From contig JADKFC010000005.1 of the NCBI GenBank assembly GCA_016717655.1, positions 62,001 through 126,000 of the forward strand: 64,000 bases of DNA. Reading direction: 5' to 3'. Below, piece after piece: positions 1 through 8,210 of this stretch; position 1 is the first letter of the stretch, and every line of letters begins with the position of its first letter. Source of the stretch: Saprospiraceae bacterium (lineage in GTDB: Bacteria > Bacteroidota > Bacteroidia > Chitinophagales > Saprospiraceae). The position numbers and the translations under genes are program-made. Below the pieces are notes generated by a model. It did not search any database. It was given only the letters and a program-made list of their open reading frames with translations, and was not told where the DNA came from.

Positions 1-375
1 GACATAGATATTATCCTCTTTGTCCAGGGCCATGGGGCCAGGACCCGGTGATACGGAGATATAAGAGGAGACTATGCCCATTGGCGTAATTTCTGCGATG
101 CGACCCGAGTTCCACTCAGAAACGTAAAAATTACCCTGGGATTTCCTCACCACATCAATGGGACCATCGAGGTTAGTACAAAAGATAGTTACCTCACCGT
201 CTGGCAAAATTTTGAAAACTCGGGAACCCGACCAACCTTCTGCCACATACAAGGTATCATTGTCAAAAAACAAACCATCGGTTTTAATGGAGCTACTGAG
301 GGTAAAATCACTTACCTGGGCAATTGAAGCAATGGTGCTCAAAATAAAAATCAACAATAAATTACAACGTTTCAT
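1..375 (-). CDS. Secreted NHL/SMP-30-like propeller protein, N-terminal part only
   Basis: An open frame of 125 codons starts at the ATG at 375-373 and runs off the left edge, so only the N-terminus is present. It begins MKRCNLLLIFILSTIASIAQ, a typical signal peptide. The mature part reads as short beta-rich repeats (FDNDTLYVAEGW, LDGPIDVVRKSQGNFYVSEW, SPGPMALDKEDNIYV) of the kind seen in NHL or SMP-30-like beta-propellers. It is paralogous in style to the next minus-strand gene at 632-1822, which lies directly upstream, so the two look like a tandem pair. The function and ligand are unknown; a C-terminal sorting domain outside the window is likely by analogy. I am sure of the frame and signal peptide, and less sure of the family. 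Confidence 0.75.
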   Translation of the reverse strand, partial: MKRCNLLLIFILSTIASIAQVSDFTLSSSIKTDGLFFDNDTLYVAEGWSGSRVFKILPDGEVTIFCTNLDGPIDVVRKSQGNFYVSEWNSGRIAEITPMGIVSSYISVSPGPGPMALDKEDNIYV

Positions 376-631
376 AAGTCATCAATAACAAGGGTTGAGT
401 TCAAAAAAGGGCAAAGTGAACACAGGCAGCGTGTTCCTTTGCCACTGGGGTTATGTAACCAAACTTCAAGAATTGCCGTTTTTTGAATTGAATTTCAATC
501 GTCCATCCAAAGAGGTATGGACCCTCCAATACCATTTTCAAATATCATTTAAAGTAAAAGTTTCAGTCCGTCAAAAACCAGGGTTGATTGATTTAGGGCT
601 AAAAATGAAAATGGTCATTCAAAAAACGGTT

Positions 632-1822
632 TTACGGTTGGGTCACCAAAAATTGGAAACTCTGCGAATTTTCATCACTCATTAATATACACACATAGAT
701 ACCTGGTGAAAATGGAGTGGTATCAAGTTGATAGTTGTATACCCCTTTGTTTTGTGGGCCGGAAACCAAGGTTTGAAATAATTCACCCTTTGTATTAAAA
801 ATTTGCAGCCTGGTAAAACAAGCTTCTTTTACCTCATAACTGATTTGAGTGGAATGGATGGCAGGATTGGGAAAACAGGACAGTGATGAAATCAACTTTT
901 GATTTTCTACCTCATGGGTAGCCGTAACATCGAGGATGCCGGTAATTTCCCTAACCGTGCTTGTTATTAACTCAGAGACATAGAGTCGGTCCTGGGCGGC
1001 ATTGGTAGTGATGCCATTGGGTCTGTTGAACTTAGCTACATTTCCGGCACCATTGGTCGAACCGGTAGATCCCGTTCCTGCAATGAGGCTTACCTCTCCG
1101 GTCAGGCTAATTTTAAATACTTTATGGACGCCAATTCCTGTAGCATATAAGCTACCGGAGGCAAAGGTCAGAAAGCCAATGCCCCAATTGGTGGTAAAAG
1201 GGATGGCAGCCAGCAAAGAGATAGAGTCGCCATTATTGTGTATGCGATAAATATTACCATTGTTAAAATTGGCCACATACATATTGTGGTTGTGGTCAAA
1301 TGCCATGCCTACGGGTCCGTTTAAGCCCGGTTGATTACAAAACAAACTTACCTTGCCATCGGGACTCAACTTTGAAATGCGATTTCCCTGCGAGCTGGAG
1401 TATTGGCTCACAAAAAAAGTATCGCTCTGGGGATCCAAAACGATGCCCGATGCTCCCGGGATTTTAGGGCCATAGGCGGTTTTATTACCCAAGCTATCCA
1501 ACTGGTAAACCCTGCTATTGTTAACATTGCCCCCGAATTCAACCACGTGCAATTTACCCTGGTGATCAAAGGCCAGTCCATTGCAGGAACTAAAACCCGA
1601 GGCAAAAGCGGTTTTATTACCACTTGTGTCCAATTTGTAGACCACCCCAGTGCCGGTACCTGGTGTGCCAAAATGAGAGCCATAGATATTGCCATGTTTG
1701 TCAATTGCCAGGGCATCTTCGATACCACTATTGGGTCCAACAAGGGTGCTTACCATAATTTGGCTAAATACCTGAAGATGTAAAAAAACAGCTGCGCTTA
1801 GTGTCAAAAATTTAGTGTTCAT
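632..1822 (-). CDS. Secreted NHL-repeat-like propeller protein with T9SS sorting domain
   Basis: 396 residues. Residues 1-21 form a signal peptide ending VFSQ. Residues ~25-305 hold repeated propeller-type segments (GIEDALAIDKHGNIYGSHFG, CNGLAFDHQGKLHVVEF, GPVGMAFDHNHNMYVANFNN, RPNGITTNAAQDRLYVSEL), each with the G-h-x-x-D-x-x-G-x-h-Y-V-x-D/N pattern of NHL/SMP-30-like repeats. From ~315 a C-terminal type A T9SS sorting domain follows (SCFPNPAIHSTQISYEV ... GIYVCIL), so the protein is probably exported and attached to the cell surface. The substrate is unknown. The partial gene at 1-375 looks like a paralogue. The 256-bp gap between the two genes holds no recognisable element. Confidence 0.85.
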   Translation of the reverse strand: MNTKFLTLSAAVFLHLQVFSQIMVSTLVGPNSGIEDALAIDKHGNIYGSHFGTPGTGTGVVYKLDTSGNKTAFASGFSSCNGLAFDHQGKLHVVEFGGNVNNSRVYQLDSLGNKTAYGPKIPGASGIVLDPQSDTFFVSQYSSSQGNRISKLSPDGKVSLFCNQPGLNGPVGMAFDHNHNMYVANFNNGNIYRIHNNGDSISLLAAIPFTTNWGIGFLTFASGSLYATGIGVHKVFKISLTGEVSLIAGTGSTGSTNGAGNVAKFNRPNGITTNAAQDRLYVSELITSTVREITGILDVTATHEVENQKLISSLSCFPNPAIHSTQISYEVKEACFTRLQIFNTKGELFQTLVSGPQNKGVYNYQLDTTPFSPGIYVCILMSDENSQSFQFLVTQP

Positions 1823-1929
1823 ACATTTACGTTTATTTGGTTTAACATGGGCGCAAATCTATGTACACACAAATCCAATGTCGTCCGAACACTTACTTTC
1901 AGACCTATTTATACCAAAAAAGGAAGAGG

Positions 1930-3078
1930 CTATGGCCTCGGCATTTGATTAATATACTCGCTTGGAGTGAGTTGCGTTATTTTTTTAAACGCAGAATTGA
2001 AAGTAGCTTTTGAATTAAATCCTGATTCGTAAGCGAGAGAAAGAATGGTAAATGTTCGGTTTTCCGGTATTAGAACGAGCTCCTTAAATTTTTGGATCCG
2101 GAAGGCATTTACAAATTCATAAAAATTTTGCTGGTACAGTTCGTTGATGACCCTAGACAGGTCTCTTTGGTTTTTGCCCATGGTTCGTGCGAGTTCACTT
2201 AATGTCAATTTTGGGTTTAAGTATGGCTTTTCATTTTCCATGAACTTTTCCAGTTCCTCTTTGAGCTGTAAGTAATAATCATTGGCAAAGTACCCTTGTT
2301 CATATTTTGTTGGCTTTTCAGGAATAGAAAGGATGTCTGAATCAAAATAACTAAAATAGGCAAATAAAAAGGTTAAAAAGGAAATCAACAACCACACAAA
2401 ATTATAGGTAAATACGGTGGCAAAATGAAGGCTCTCAATGTACTTGGACACAAAGCCAAAAAACCACAATAAGATGATAAGTGAAATGAAGGCAACAAAA
2501 ACTTTAACGTATTTAAGTTGTGGTAAAAAAGAAAGTTCCTTTTCCAGTCTGTTTTCATAAGCGCTCGCCATTTTATATCCAATAATGGTATAGACGGCAT
2601 TCTGGAGGATGGCCAACAATTCGAGAAAAAAGTAGACCCGTCCTAAATAGGTAAAAAAGACTGACCCTTCAAAATGTTGGGGAAATAGCAGACGGTAAAA
2701 AAAATAAAGCAAATAAATGGCCAGGGGTAAAAAGTGCGGATAATCCCTCCAGCTCAACAAATATTTGCCATCAAAAAGGGTTTTAAGGTAAAAAAATGAA
2801 AGGGGGCCATAACAGAAAATAATAATGTCCACCAGTCCCCCCGGCAGGAAATCTTCTTCAGAAACCGAAAAGTAATAGGACAACCTACCTATCAGCGAAA
2901 GGGCTATCAAAAATACAAACAAGCTCAAAAGCTTATTGGCCACATTTTTTTCTTTCGATTTAAATAAAATGGCAATTGAGAGTATAAAGCCCTGAAAGAT
3001 GGTCAGGATGGCTATCATCAACCAAACATTGAATTCATTTATAAAAGCCATATAAAATTGAAGTGTTTTTGAAGCCAA
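1930..3078 (-). CDS. Membrane-anchored AraC-family transcriptional regulator
   Basis: 382 residues. Residues ~15-245 contain about seven hydrophobic helices (for example LMIAILTIFQGFILSIAILF and the region around WFFGFV). Residues ~280-382 form an AraC/XylS double helix-turn-helix (LTLSELARTMGKNQRDLSRV, then ILSLAYESGFNSKATFNSAF), ending in the usual F-K-x-x-x-x-x-T-P-S-E-Y motif. This membrane-sensor plus AraC architecture is common in Bacteroidota, where the membrane part is presumed to sense an envelope signal. The target genes are unknown. The start could be M1 or the ATG at codon 10 (3051). The gene stands alone, with repeat-rich DNA upstream. Confidence 0.9.
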   Translation of the reverse strand: MASKTLQFYMAFINEFNVWLMIAILTIFQGFILSIAILFKSKEKNVANKLLSLFVFLIALSLIGRLSYYFSVSEEDFLPGGLVDIIIFCYGPLSFFYLKTLFDGKYLLSWRDYPHFLPLAIYLLYFFYRLLFPQHFEGSVFFTYLGRVYFFLELLAILQNAVYTIIGYKMASAYENRLEKELSFLPQLKYVKVFVAFISLIILLWFFGFVSKYIESLHFATVFTYNFVWLLISFLTFLFAYFSYFDSDILSIPEKPTKYEQGYFANDYYLQLKEELEKFMENEKPYLNPKLTLSELARTMGKNQRDLSRVINELYQQNFYEFVNAFRIQKFKELVLIPENRTFTILSLAYESGFNSKATFNSAFKKITQLTPSEYINQMPRP

Positions 3079-3533
3079 GACTTGAATTCGCTTTTAGGGT
3101 TAAACTGAAATTAATCTTGACAAATATAAAGGAATGAATAAGATCACACTTGGTACTGCCGATAAAATAAGACCAAGTGTCTGCTGGCATCTACAAATTA
3201 GAAACTAAGCATTGGGTCTCAAGGGCAACCGATCCCTACGATTGCGAAGTTGGTGTGGCAACGGAGCCCCTACACAAGTAAACTTGCATAGGGGCAAGCA
3301 TCCGGGTGAATATGTTCATATTTTCATATGGTGCCCCTACATCAGCATACGGGGACGTAGGGACTATGTTCATATACTTTTACCATTTTCGTGTTACGGC
3401 TCTTTGTTGGGAGGGTTGCCTATTTTGGTTTGGGGGGGCTCGGAACATTGGAACATCGCGGGGGAGGAGTACCATGTGAACATATGAAAATGTGAATATC
3501 AGATTCCTTCAAATATCTCCGACTACCGGGAAA
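3079..3533. other. Intergenic region with palindromes, no gene seen
   Basis: No credible coding frame. It contains a CCCCTACA...TGCATAGGGG palindrome at 3266-3295, related to the TCCCTA palindromes near 4.3 kb. The segments around 3305-3340 and 3470-3500 contain similar GAATATG/CATATG AT-rich stretches in inverted orientation. A run of seven G lies near 3435. Confidence 0.6.
3266..3295. repeat. Palindrome of the TCCCTA...TAGGGA family
   Basis: The arms GCCCCTACACAAG and CTTGCATAGGGGC pair around a short TAAA centre. The sequence is near-identical to the palindrome at 4371-4400. It is one of at least seven copies in the window. Confidence 0.7.
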
Positions 3534-4009
3534 CTACAGTCCCGGAAAAAAGGCATCCTTAAAATGCTCCAGGTTGAAATTTTGGGGGGAGTAGTAGTTG
3601 ACAGTGATGATGTCAAAACGGATGGCCCAGTTGTGGTCGATGAGTTCCTGGTATTGGGAAGCGGCGGAGGCGATGAGTTGTTGTTTGCGGAGAGTGACAG
3701 CGCGCTCTGGGGCGGTGGGACTGGTGCGGGTTTTTACTTCTATAAAAATGAGGGTATCGGCTTCTTTGGCGATGATGTCAATTTCGGCTTTGTGGGCAGA
3801 CCAGTTGGTCTCCAGGATGGTGTAGCCGGAAGAAATAAGGTATTCTAGGGCGATGGTTTCACCCCGGTCTCCTTTTTGCCGTGTAGATGGATTTTTCAGA
3901 TGCCCAACCAGGACTCATATTCTTTGCCCTGTGGGATGGAGACAATCTTTTTGGATTTTTTGAATAATCCGGTGATGGCAGCTTTCAAAAATTTTAAAAC
4001 CTTACTCAT
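3534..4009 (-). pseudogene. yraN: YraN/UPF0102 family protein, frameshifted near its N-terminus
   Basis: No single frame covers the gene. From 3902 down to the TAG at 3536-3534 the minus strand encodes a textbook UPF0102 domain: KGDRGETIALEYLISSGY, then ILETNWSAHKAEIDIIAK, FIEVKTRTS, and RFDIITVN near the end. The E-I-D and E-V-K-x-R residues match the predicted nuclease-like active site. This frame has no ATG. A second frame beginning with ATG at 4009 encodes MSKVLKFLKAAITGLFKKSK and ends YESWLGI at a TGA at 3898-3896. Adding one G to the GGG at 3903-3905 fuses the two into a 158-residue protein, longer than the usual 115-130 because of a basic N-terminal extension. Either a real frameshift or a homopolymer read error. 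The family is associated with Holliday-junction/nuclease-like folds, but its exact role is unproven. Confidence 0.8.
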
Positions 4010-4169
4010 GAGACACTATTTGGGGGGTAAATTAATACGGTTACAAATTTAATGTAAGTTGGTTAAATATTACGATTTTTTTACATATTTAATTTTCGTT
4101 AACAAGGGGGTTTTTGTATTATGACAAATTTTAATGGTTGTACCCCTACCCGGTGAACGGAGCATCCGG

Positions 4170-4246
<77 letters not shown>

Positions 4247-4250
4247 CTTG

Positions 4251-4400
4251 TCCCTATGCAGGCAAAGCCGGCGTAGGGATCCGGCACCTGTCCCTATGCC
4301 GGGCACCGGTGTAGGGATCGGAGCACTTGTCCCTATAGCTGCGAAGCAGATGTAGGGATCCGGGATCGGAGTCCCTACACAAGTAAACTTGTATAGGGAC
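4251..4400. repeat. Cluster of four TCCCTA...TAGGGA palindromes
   Basis: Copies at 4251-4279, 4291-4317, 4330-4358 and 4371-4400. All begin TCCCTA and end TAGGGA, with variable inner arms (TGCAGG/CCGGCG, TGCCGG/CCGGTG, TAGCT/AGATG, CACAAG/CTTGTA). The inner arms stay complementary when G-U pairs are allowed. Related copies occur at 3266, 4561 and 23456. Confidence 0.75.
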
Positions 4401-4560
4401 AGGCACCTTTACAAATACCTGGGCTCCGGTTTAGGGATTGGGGGAGGTTATTGGCCGCTACGCGGCCTGTGGTTGGGCTGCTATGCAGCCGAGGGATTAT
4501 CCTCCAGGAAGAGATTGGTTGTCATAAAGAGGTTTCCCATATGTCTTTTTTTGTCTTGAC

Positions 4561-4587
4561 TCCCTACATACCTGCGGTACGTAGGGA
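4561..4587. repeat. TCCCTACATACC palindrome
   Basis: The arms TCCCTACATACC and GGTACGTAGGGA flank a TGC loop. Same family as the cluster at 4251-4400. Confidence 0.7.
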
Positions 4588-4607
4588 TAAACCCAGTATA
4601 ATATGGA

Positions 4608-4726
4608 AAATCCGCAATCCAAAAAACTCGCCGCCAGGCAGTGAGCAATTTTTGGCTTCATCACAATCACGTCTTCTGTTTGGCAATTTGTGTGGCTCAT
4701 ACAGTTTTGGATTTTTTTGCGGATTT
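4608..4726. repeat. MITE-like element with imperfect terminal inverted repeats
   Basis: Left end AAATCCGCAATCCAAAAAA (4608-4626). Right end is GTTTTGGATTTTTTTGCGGATTT read on the plus strand (4704-4726), whose complement is AAATCCGCA then ATCCAAAAC with extra A residues. The ~75-bp interior contains ATTTGTGTGGC and GGCAGTGAGCAATTTTTGGC and has no open frame. No target-site duplication is obvious. It could equally be an old hairpin repeat rather than a transposon derivative. Confidence 0.45.
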
Positions 4727-5009
4727 ACTACACAATTTCTATACGGCGCACACATAAAGGCCGAAACAAGCCCCCGGCCTGCCGCGGGCTTTATGTTTGG
4801 AGCACATCGATGAGCTCGGACTGAGAAAGCATTTCAAAAACTGTAAATAGTCATCCGCAATAGTCGCTTGCTACTCTTTTACAAAGGGACAAGAACGCTG
4901 TACGCTTGGCGCTCTGCGCTCTGCGCTCCGCCTGACCCTCTACTGCCAATTTCAAAGATTGTCACATTTTCAATTGACCATTCGTAATCCGTAATTGACC
5001 AATTCGTAA

Positions 5010-5633
5010 TTATACCATTCGTAATTCGTCATTGCCCCATTCGTAATTGCCTCCCATAGCCCCTAACCCCTGTGACCTACCCAAAGGATTAAACGCATTG
5101 ATCAAATGGATAGAATGATATTTAGGAAGATCATCCACAGAAATATCGATCGGCTGAATGATTCCACTATCAATCAATTTTTGACGCATGGTGCCGGAGA
5201 GTAAGGGTATTTTGGGTGTGAACAGGCCTTTGTCGTTTTGGAAAACAAGGTTGTAGTAGTAGGCATCGGTGAAGAGGCCGTTCCGGAGGATGAGGATTTC
5301 ATCGGCGGAGCCACGGCGGGAGAAGAGGGTGTCTAACTCGGGGCGGTGGAGGGACTTGTAGGGGTAGGTGATGGTGTTTTGCTCTACGATGGCGAGGGTG
5401 CGGATGGGGCGCCACTCATAGGGACTGTATTGGATGTCGAGGATGGTATCTGTGTAGATGATGCGACATTTGATATGGGCGGAGGGGTGATGCCGGGAGA
5501 TCAGGGGTGAGAGGGATATGGGTGGTACAGACTCATAGTGGGCTCGACGGGTGGCGTCGAAGCGGGCCTGGTGGTAGCGGAGGTTTTGTACCCGGCCATG
5601 GCGGATCCATATGGTTTCAACCCAGGGGGACAT
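5010..5633 (-). CDS. pabC: Aminotransferase class IV, probable aminodeoxychorismate lyase
   Basis: 207 residues, somewhat short for the fold-type IV PLP family (usually 200-300 in this subgroup). Visible family features: ETIWIRHGRVQNLRYHQARF at the N-terminus, the probable Schiff-base lysine in ITYPYKSLHR, and DEILILRNGLFTDAYYYNLVF, the class IV N-x-x-x-E/D-x-x-x-x-N region. The product would convert 4-amino-4-deoxychorismate to p-aminobenzoate plus pyruvate for folate synthesis. Its start overlaps the 3' end of the pabB-like gene by 17 bp, so the two are translationally coupled and the assignment rests partly on this neighbour. D-amino-acid or branched-chain aminotransferase activity is less likely in this context. 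The C-terminal ~15 residues run into simple-repeat DNA. Confidence 0.8.
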   Translation of the reverse strand: MSPWVETIWIRHGRVQNLRYHQARFDATRRAHYESVPPISLSPLISRHHPSAHIKCRIIYTDTILDIQYSPYEWRPIRTLAIVEQNTITYPYKSLHRPELDTLFSRRGSADEILILRNGLFTDAYYYNLVFQNDKGLFTPKIPLLSGTMRQKLIDSGIIQPIDISVDDLPKYHSIHLINAFNPLGRSQGLGAMGGNYEWGNDELRMV

Positions 5634-6585
5634 AGACTTTTTGGATCATTTCTTGGTATTCTGATTGGGCATCGCTCATGGCGGTGATGCCGCCGCCGCT
5701 GCGGTAGACCAGGCCGTTGGGGGTGGACTCTATGAATCGGATGGCTACGGCGCTGTCGAGGTGGTGGCCATCGAAGTAGCCAAAAACACCGGTGTAGTAA
5801 CCGCGGTTATCGATTTCGGCTTGGGTAATGATGTCTAAGGTTTCTGCTTTGGGGGCGCCGCTGATGGACCCGGCGGGGAGCAGGGTATCAAAGAGGGTGC
5901 CCAGGTGGTGGTGGTAGTCGGGAGGCAGCTGGCCGGTGATCTCACTGCTGGTCTGGAGCAGGGTCTTGTGGTGGGTATGGATGGTATCGATGTGGCGGAA
6001 TTTGGTGAGGCGCACTTCCGTTGCAACCTGAGAAAGATCGTTGCGGATGAGGTCAACGATGGTATAGTGTTCAGCTTGTTCCTTTTCGTCATTCAATAGG
6101 CTGGCTTCTGCTTCTGGAATGGAGGCATCAATGGTGCCCTTCATGGGGTAGGAGTAGATGTGTTGGTTTTCGATGCGGATGAAACACTCGGGTGAAAAGA
6201 CCACAAACCGATCCGGTAATAGTAGCTTGTATTTGGCGTGGGCATGGCCATAGATCTGCCTTAGGTTGAGATTGGTAGCTATGGGTGTGGGAAAGGTGAG
6301 GTTGACGAGGTAGGAATCGCCGTAGTTGATTCTGTCGATGACGGTCTGGAACCGTGAGGTATAGGCTGCCTGAGAGATAGGTGTGGTAGTAAAATATTGC
6401 AGCGCATCGATGACGGCGCCATCGTGGACCTCATGCCGGTGACCTCTGATTTTATACCTGAGTCCGGGAGGGAGGGCATCGGCCGGATAGACCTCTCCCC
6501 TGCTCTTATCGAAGCTGATGAGAAAAAAGAAGGGCTTTCTTGCTGCACCAAGGGCATTCATGTGGCTGATCCACGACACGATCAA
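5617..6585 (-). CDS. pabB: Aminodeoxychorismate synthase component I
   Basis: 322 residues forming the chorismate-binding domain with a short N-terminus. Diagnostic motifs: YPMKGT (the Lys-containing PIKGT form typical of PabB, where anthranilate and isochorismate synthases have Ala), VDLIRNDLSQVA, LLPAGSISGAPK, GYYTGVFGYFDG and the C-terminal SGGGITAMSDAQSEYQEM. It aminates chorismate to 4-amino-4-deoxychorismate with ammonia or a PabA/TrpG glutaminase, which is not in this window. The start is uncertain: TTG at 6585, GTG at 6579 or ATG at 6561; the region before MNALGAARKPFFF is weakly conserved in the family. The pabC-like gene follows with a 17-bp overlap. A hairpin-repeat array lies directly upstream at 6608-6725. 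Confidence 0.9.
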   Translation of the reverse strand: MIVSWISHMNALGAARKPFFFLISFDKSRGEVYPADALPPGLRYKIRGHRHEVHDGAVIDALQYFTTTPISQAAYTSRFQTVIDRINYGDSYLVNLTFPTPIATNLNLRQIYGHAHAKYKLLLPDRFVVFSPECFIRIENQHIYSYPMKGTIDASIPEAEASLLNDEKEQAEHYTIVDLIRNDLSQVATEVRLTKFRHIDTIHTHHKTLLQTSSEITGQLPPDYHHHLGTLFDTLLPAGSISGAPKAETLDIITQAEIDNRGYYTGVFGYFDGHHLDSAVAIRFIESTPNGLVYRSGGGITAMSDAQSEYQEMIQKVYVPLG

Positions 6586-6607
6586 AGTTTTTGCAATGAT
6601 AGGGAAT

Positions 6608-6725
6608 ATTTTGCAATACGCTTCGCTTAGTGCAATGCGCGCTGCGCGCTTAGGTCAATACGGCTGCGCCTTAGTGCAATCCTAGGTGCGGTGCACCTTG
6701 GGCAATACGCGCTGAGCGCTTAGGA
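6608..6725 (+). repeat. Tandem array of 22-24-bp mini-hairpins
   Basis: Units follow the pattern CAATACGC-loop-GCTTAG with changing but complementary stems: ACGCTTCGCTTAG, GCGCGCTGCGCGC, GGCTGCGCC, GGTGCGGTGCACC, GCGCTGAGCGC. The array fills the gap between the unknown gene at 6762-8201 and pabB. The same family occurs at 23316-23430 and, inverted, at 30585-30712. Confidence 0.75.
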
Positions 6726-6761
6726 TGACTGAAGGGTTTTAAAAAGAAATTTCTGTTATAT

Positions 6762-8201
6762 CTATTGTTTAGAATTTGGACCCGCATTTTCAGTGAATCC
6801 GAGTTTGGCGAAATCGTTTTTGAGGATGGAGCGGCTCAATTCCCAGAGGTCGGTGCGGTTCATGGCATGATAAAAGGTGGTTTCCTGGTGGGCAAGGGCC
6901 TGCAATTTGTGCTGAAGGGCATTCAGGTCTAGCTCATCTTTTTTATACATGGCAAGGTAATACATCCAGGGGAGAGATGGGGCATAGTTGGGACTGTGTG
7001 TGTATTGGCTGTCGCGATCGCCGAGTTTATAGATTGACCAGGCTTTTATGACGCCCCGGTAGTTGGCGTTGACGAGCATGGCTTTGAAGTAGGCTGTAAA
7101 AAAGAGGTGCCAGCGGTGTTCGAAGACTTCTTTTTTAAAGGCCGTGATAAAGACAAAGGCGTGGTTTTCTGCCTGTTTGGCCTTATCGGTGTCGATGAGG
7201 GCAAAGATGGTGTAGGCGGCGTGGCCGATGCGGTTGTGTTGATTGAGAGCCGTCTTGGCCAGGGCTGCCGATGTTTTGAGAATAGACAAGGCCTCGTCTG
7301 CTCTGCCGGAACGAAGCAGGACGGCGGCCAGATTGTTGATGTAGTACAGGTAGTCGTTGTTGACTTCTTTGATGGACAGAAAGCCGCAGGCAGCTGCTTT
7401 GTCAAAGTCCTGGATCGAAGCGTAGTAGAGCAGGTATTGGCTGTAAAAATTGGTAACGATTCTCCTCGAATACAGCTTGCCTTCTTTGACCAGTTGTTCG
7501 AAGTATTCAAACATGCCACTGAGCATATCGTAAGCGCGTTTGTTATGCGCAATAAAGACCATGCGGATCCATGCCAGGAGGCGGTTATAACCATCGAGGT
7601 TTTCATTGTAAAACAGCGACCTGAGCCAGGGAAAGGAATCGGAGTAATTGGCCTTTTGTTTCTGGCTGTAATCTGAGATGATCTCGTGGGTAGTCTCGTG
7701 GAGCTTGTCGTTGACCAATCGCGAAAATTCGTAGTCGGTTCGGTACTTATTGAGAAACTGGTTGATGAGCTGATAATCTTTGTACCGCAGTCGGATCTGC
7801 AGGTAGTGGCGGTACGATCTGCCTGTTTCGTAAATTTTGATAAAGTTAAAGTCAGACGGCTCGGTTCTGAGGATGCGTTTGATCAGGGCTTTTTCATCGG
7901 CCAGTGAAATGCGGTCGGTGAGGATGAGGTGTTCCCATTCCATGAGTTTTTCGAGGTTCTCATCCACATCGAGGCTTTGCAGCAGGTCTTCGCACCAGTT
8001 TTTCACATAGCTGTATTTTCGCTTGTCAACAGCAGGGTCAAAACAATCGGTATGGGCGAGGCCCTTAGCCACAGCCACCAGCTGGTCGAGGATGGCTTTT
8101 TTTTCCCCATCTTCAAAACGCTGGTGCCCTTCGAGGAAGCTGGCCTCAAGGGGGAGCAGACTCTGCGCAAAGTCTGAGAAACGCGTGAGTTTGACCTTCA
8201 A
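6762..8201 (-). CDS. Hypothetical helical (TPR-like) cytoplasmic protein
   Basis: 479 residues, with no signal peptide or membrane segment. The sequence is almost entirely alpha-helical, with pairs of helices resembling tetratricopeptide repeats in the C-terminal half (ASIQDFDKAAACGFLSIKEV, INNLAAVLLRSGRADEALSI, IGHAAYTIFALIDTDKAKQA). The N-terminal half is rich in charged helices and aromatic residues. No catalytic motif is visible. It starts 9 bp after the fabG stop on the same strand, so it is probably co-transcribed with fabG. Short sequences of this type in Bacteroidota are usually annotated as hypothetical. I do not recognise a characterised family. Confidence 0.75.
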   Translation of the reverse strand: MKVKLTRFSDFAQSLLPLEASFLEGHQRFEDGEKKAILDQLVAVAKGLAHTDCFDPAVDKRKYSYVKNWCEDLLQSLDVDENLEKLMEWEHLILTDRISLADEKALIKRILRTEPSDFNFIKIYETGRSYRHYLQIRLRYKDYQLINQFLNKYRTDYEFSRLVNDKLHETTHEIISDYSQKQKANYSDSFPWLRSLFYNENLDGYNRLLAWIRMVFIAHNKRAYDMLSGMFEYFEQLVKEGKLYSRRIVTNFYSQYLLYYASIQDFDKAAACGFLSIKEVNNDYLYYINNLAAVLLRSGRADEALSILKTSAALAKTALNQHNRIGHAAYTIFALIDTDKAKQAENHAFVFITAFKKEVFEHRWHLFFTAYFKAMLVNANYRGVIKAWSIYKLGDRDSQYTHSPNYAPSLPWMYYLAMYKKDELDLNALQHKLQALAHQETTFYHAMNRTDLWELSRSILKNDFAKLGFTENAGPNSKQ

Positions 8202-8210
8202 CGCAGGAGC

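Noticed and set aside
3492..3848. Plus-strand coding frame opposite yraN
   Set aside because: It is the antisense shadow of the clear UPF0102 domain on the minus strand.
4451..4813. 120-codon frame in the palindrome region
   Set aside because: Runs through hairpins and the MITE-like element, with no recognisable protein features.
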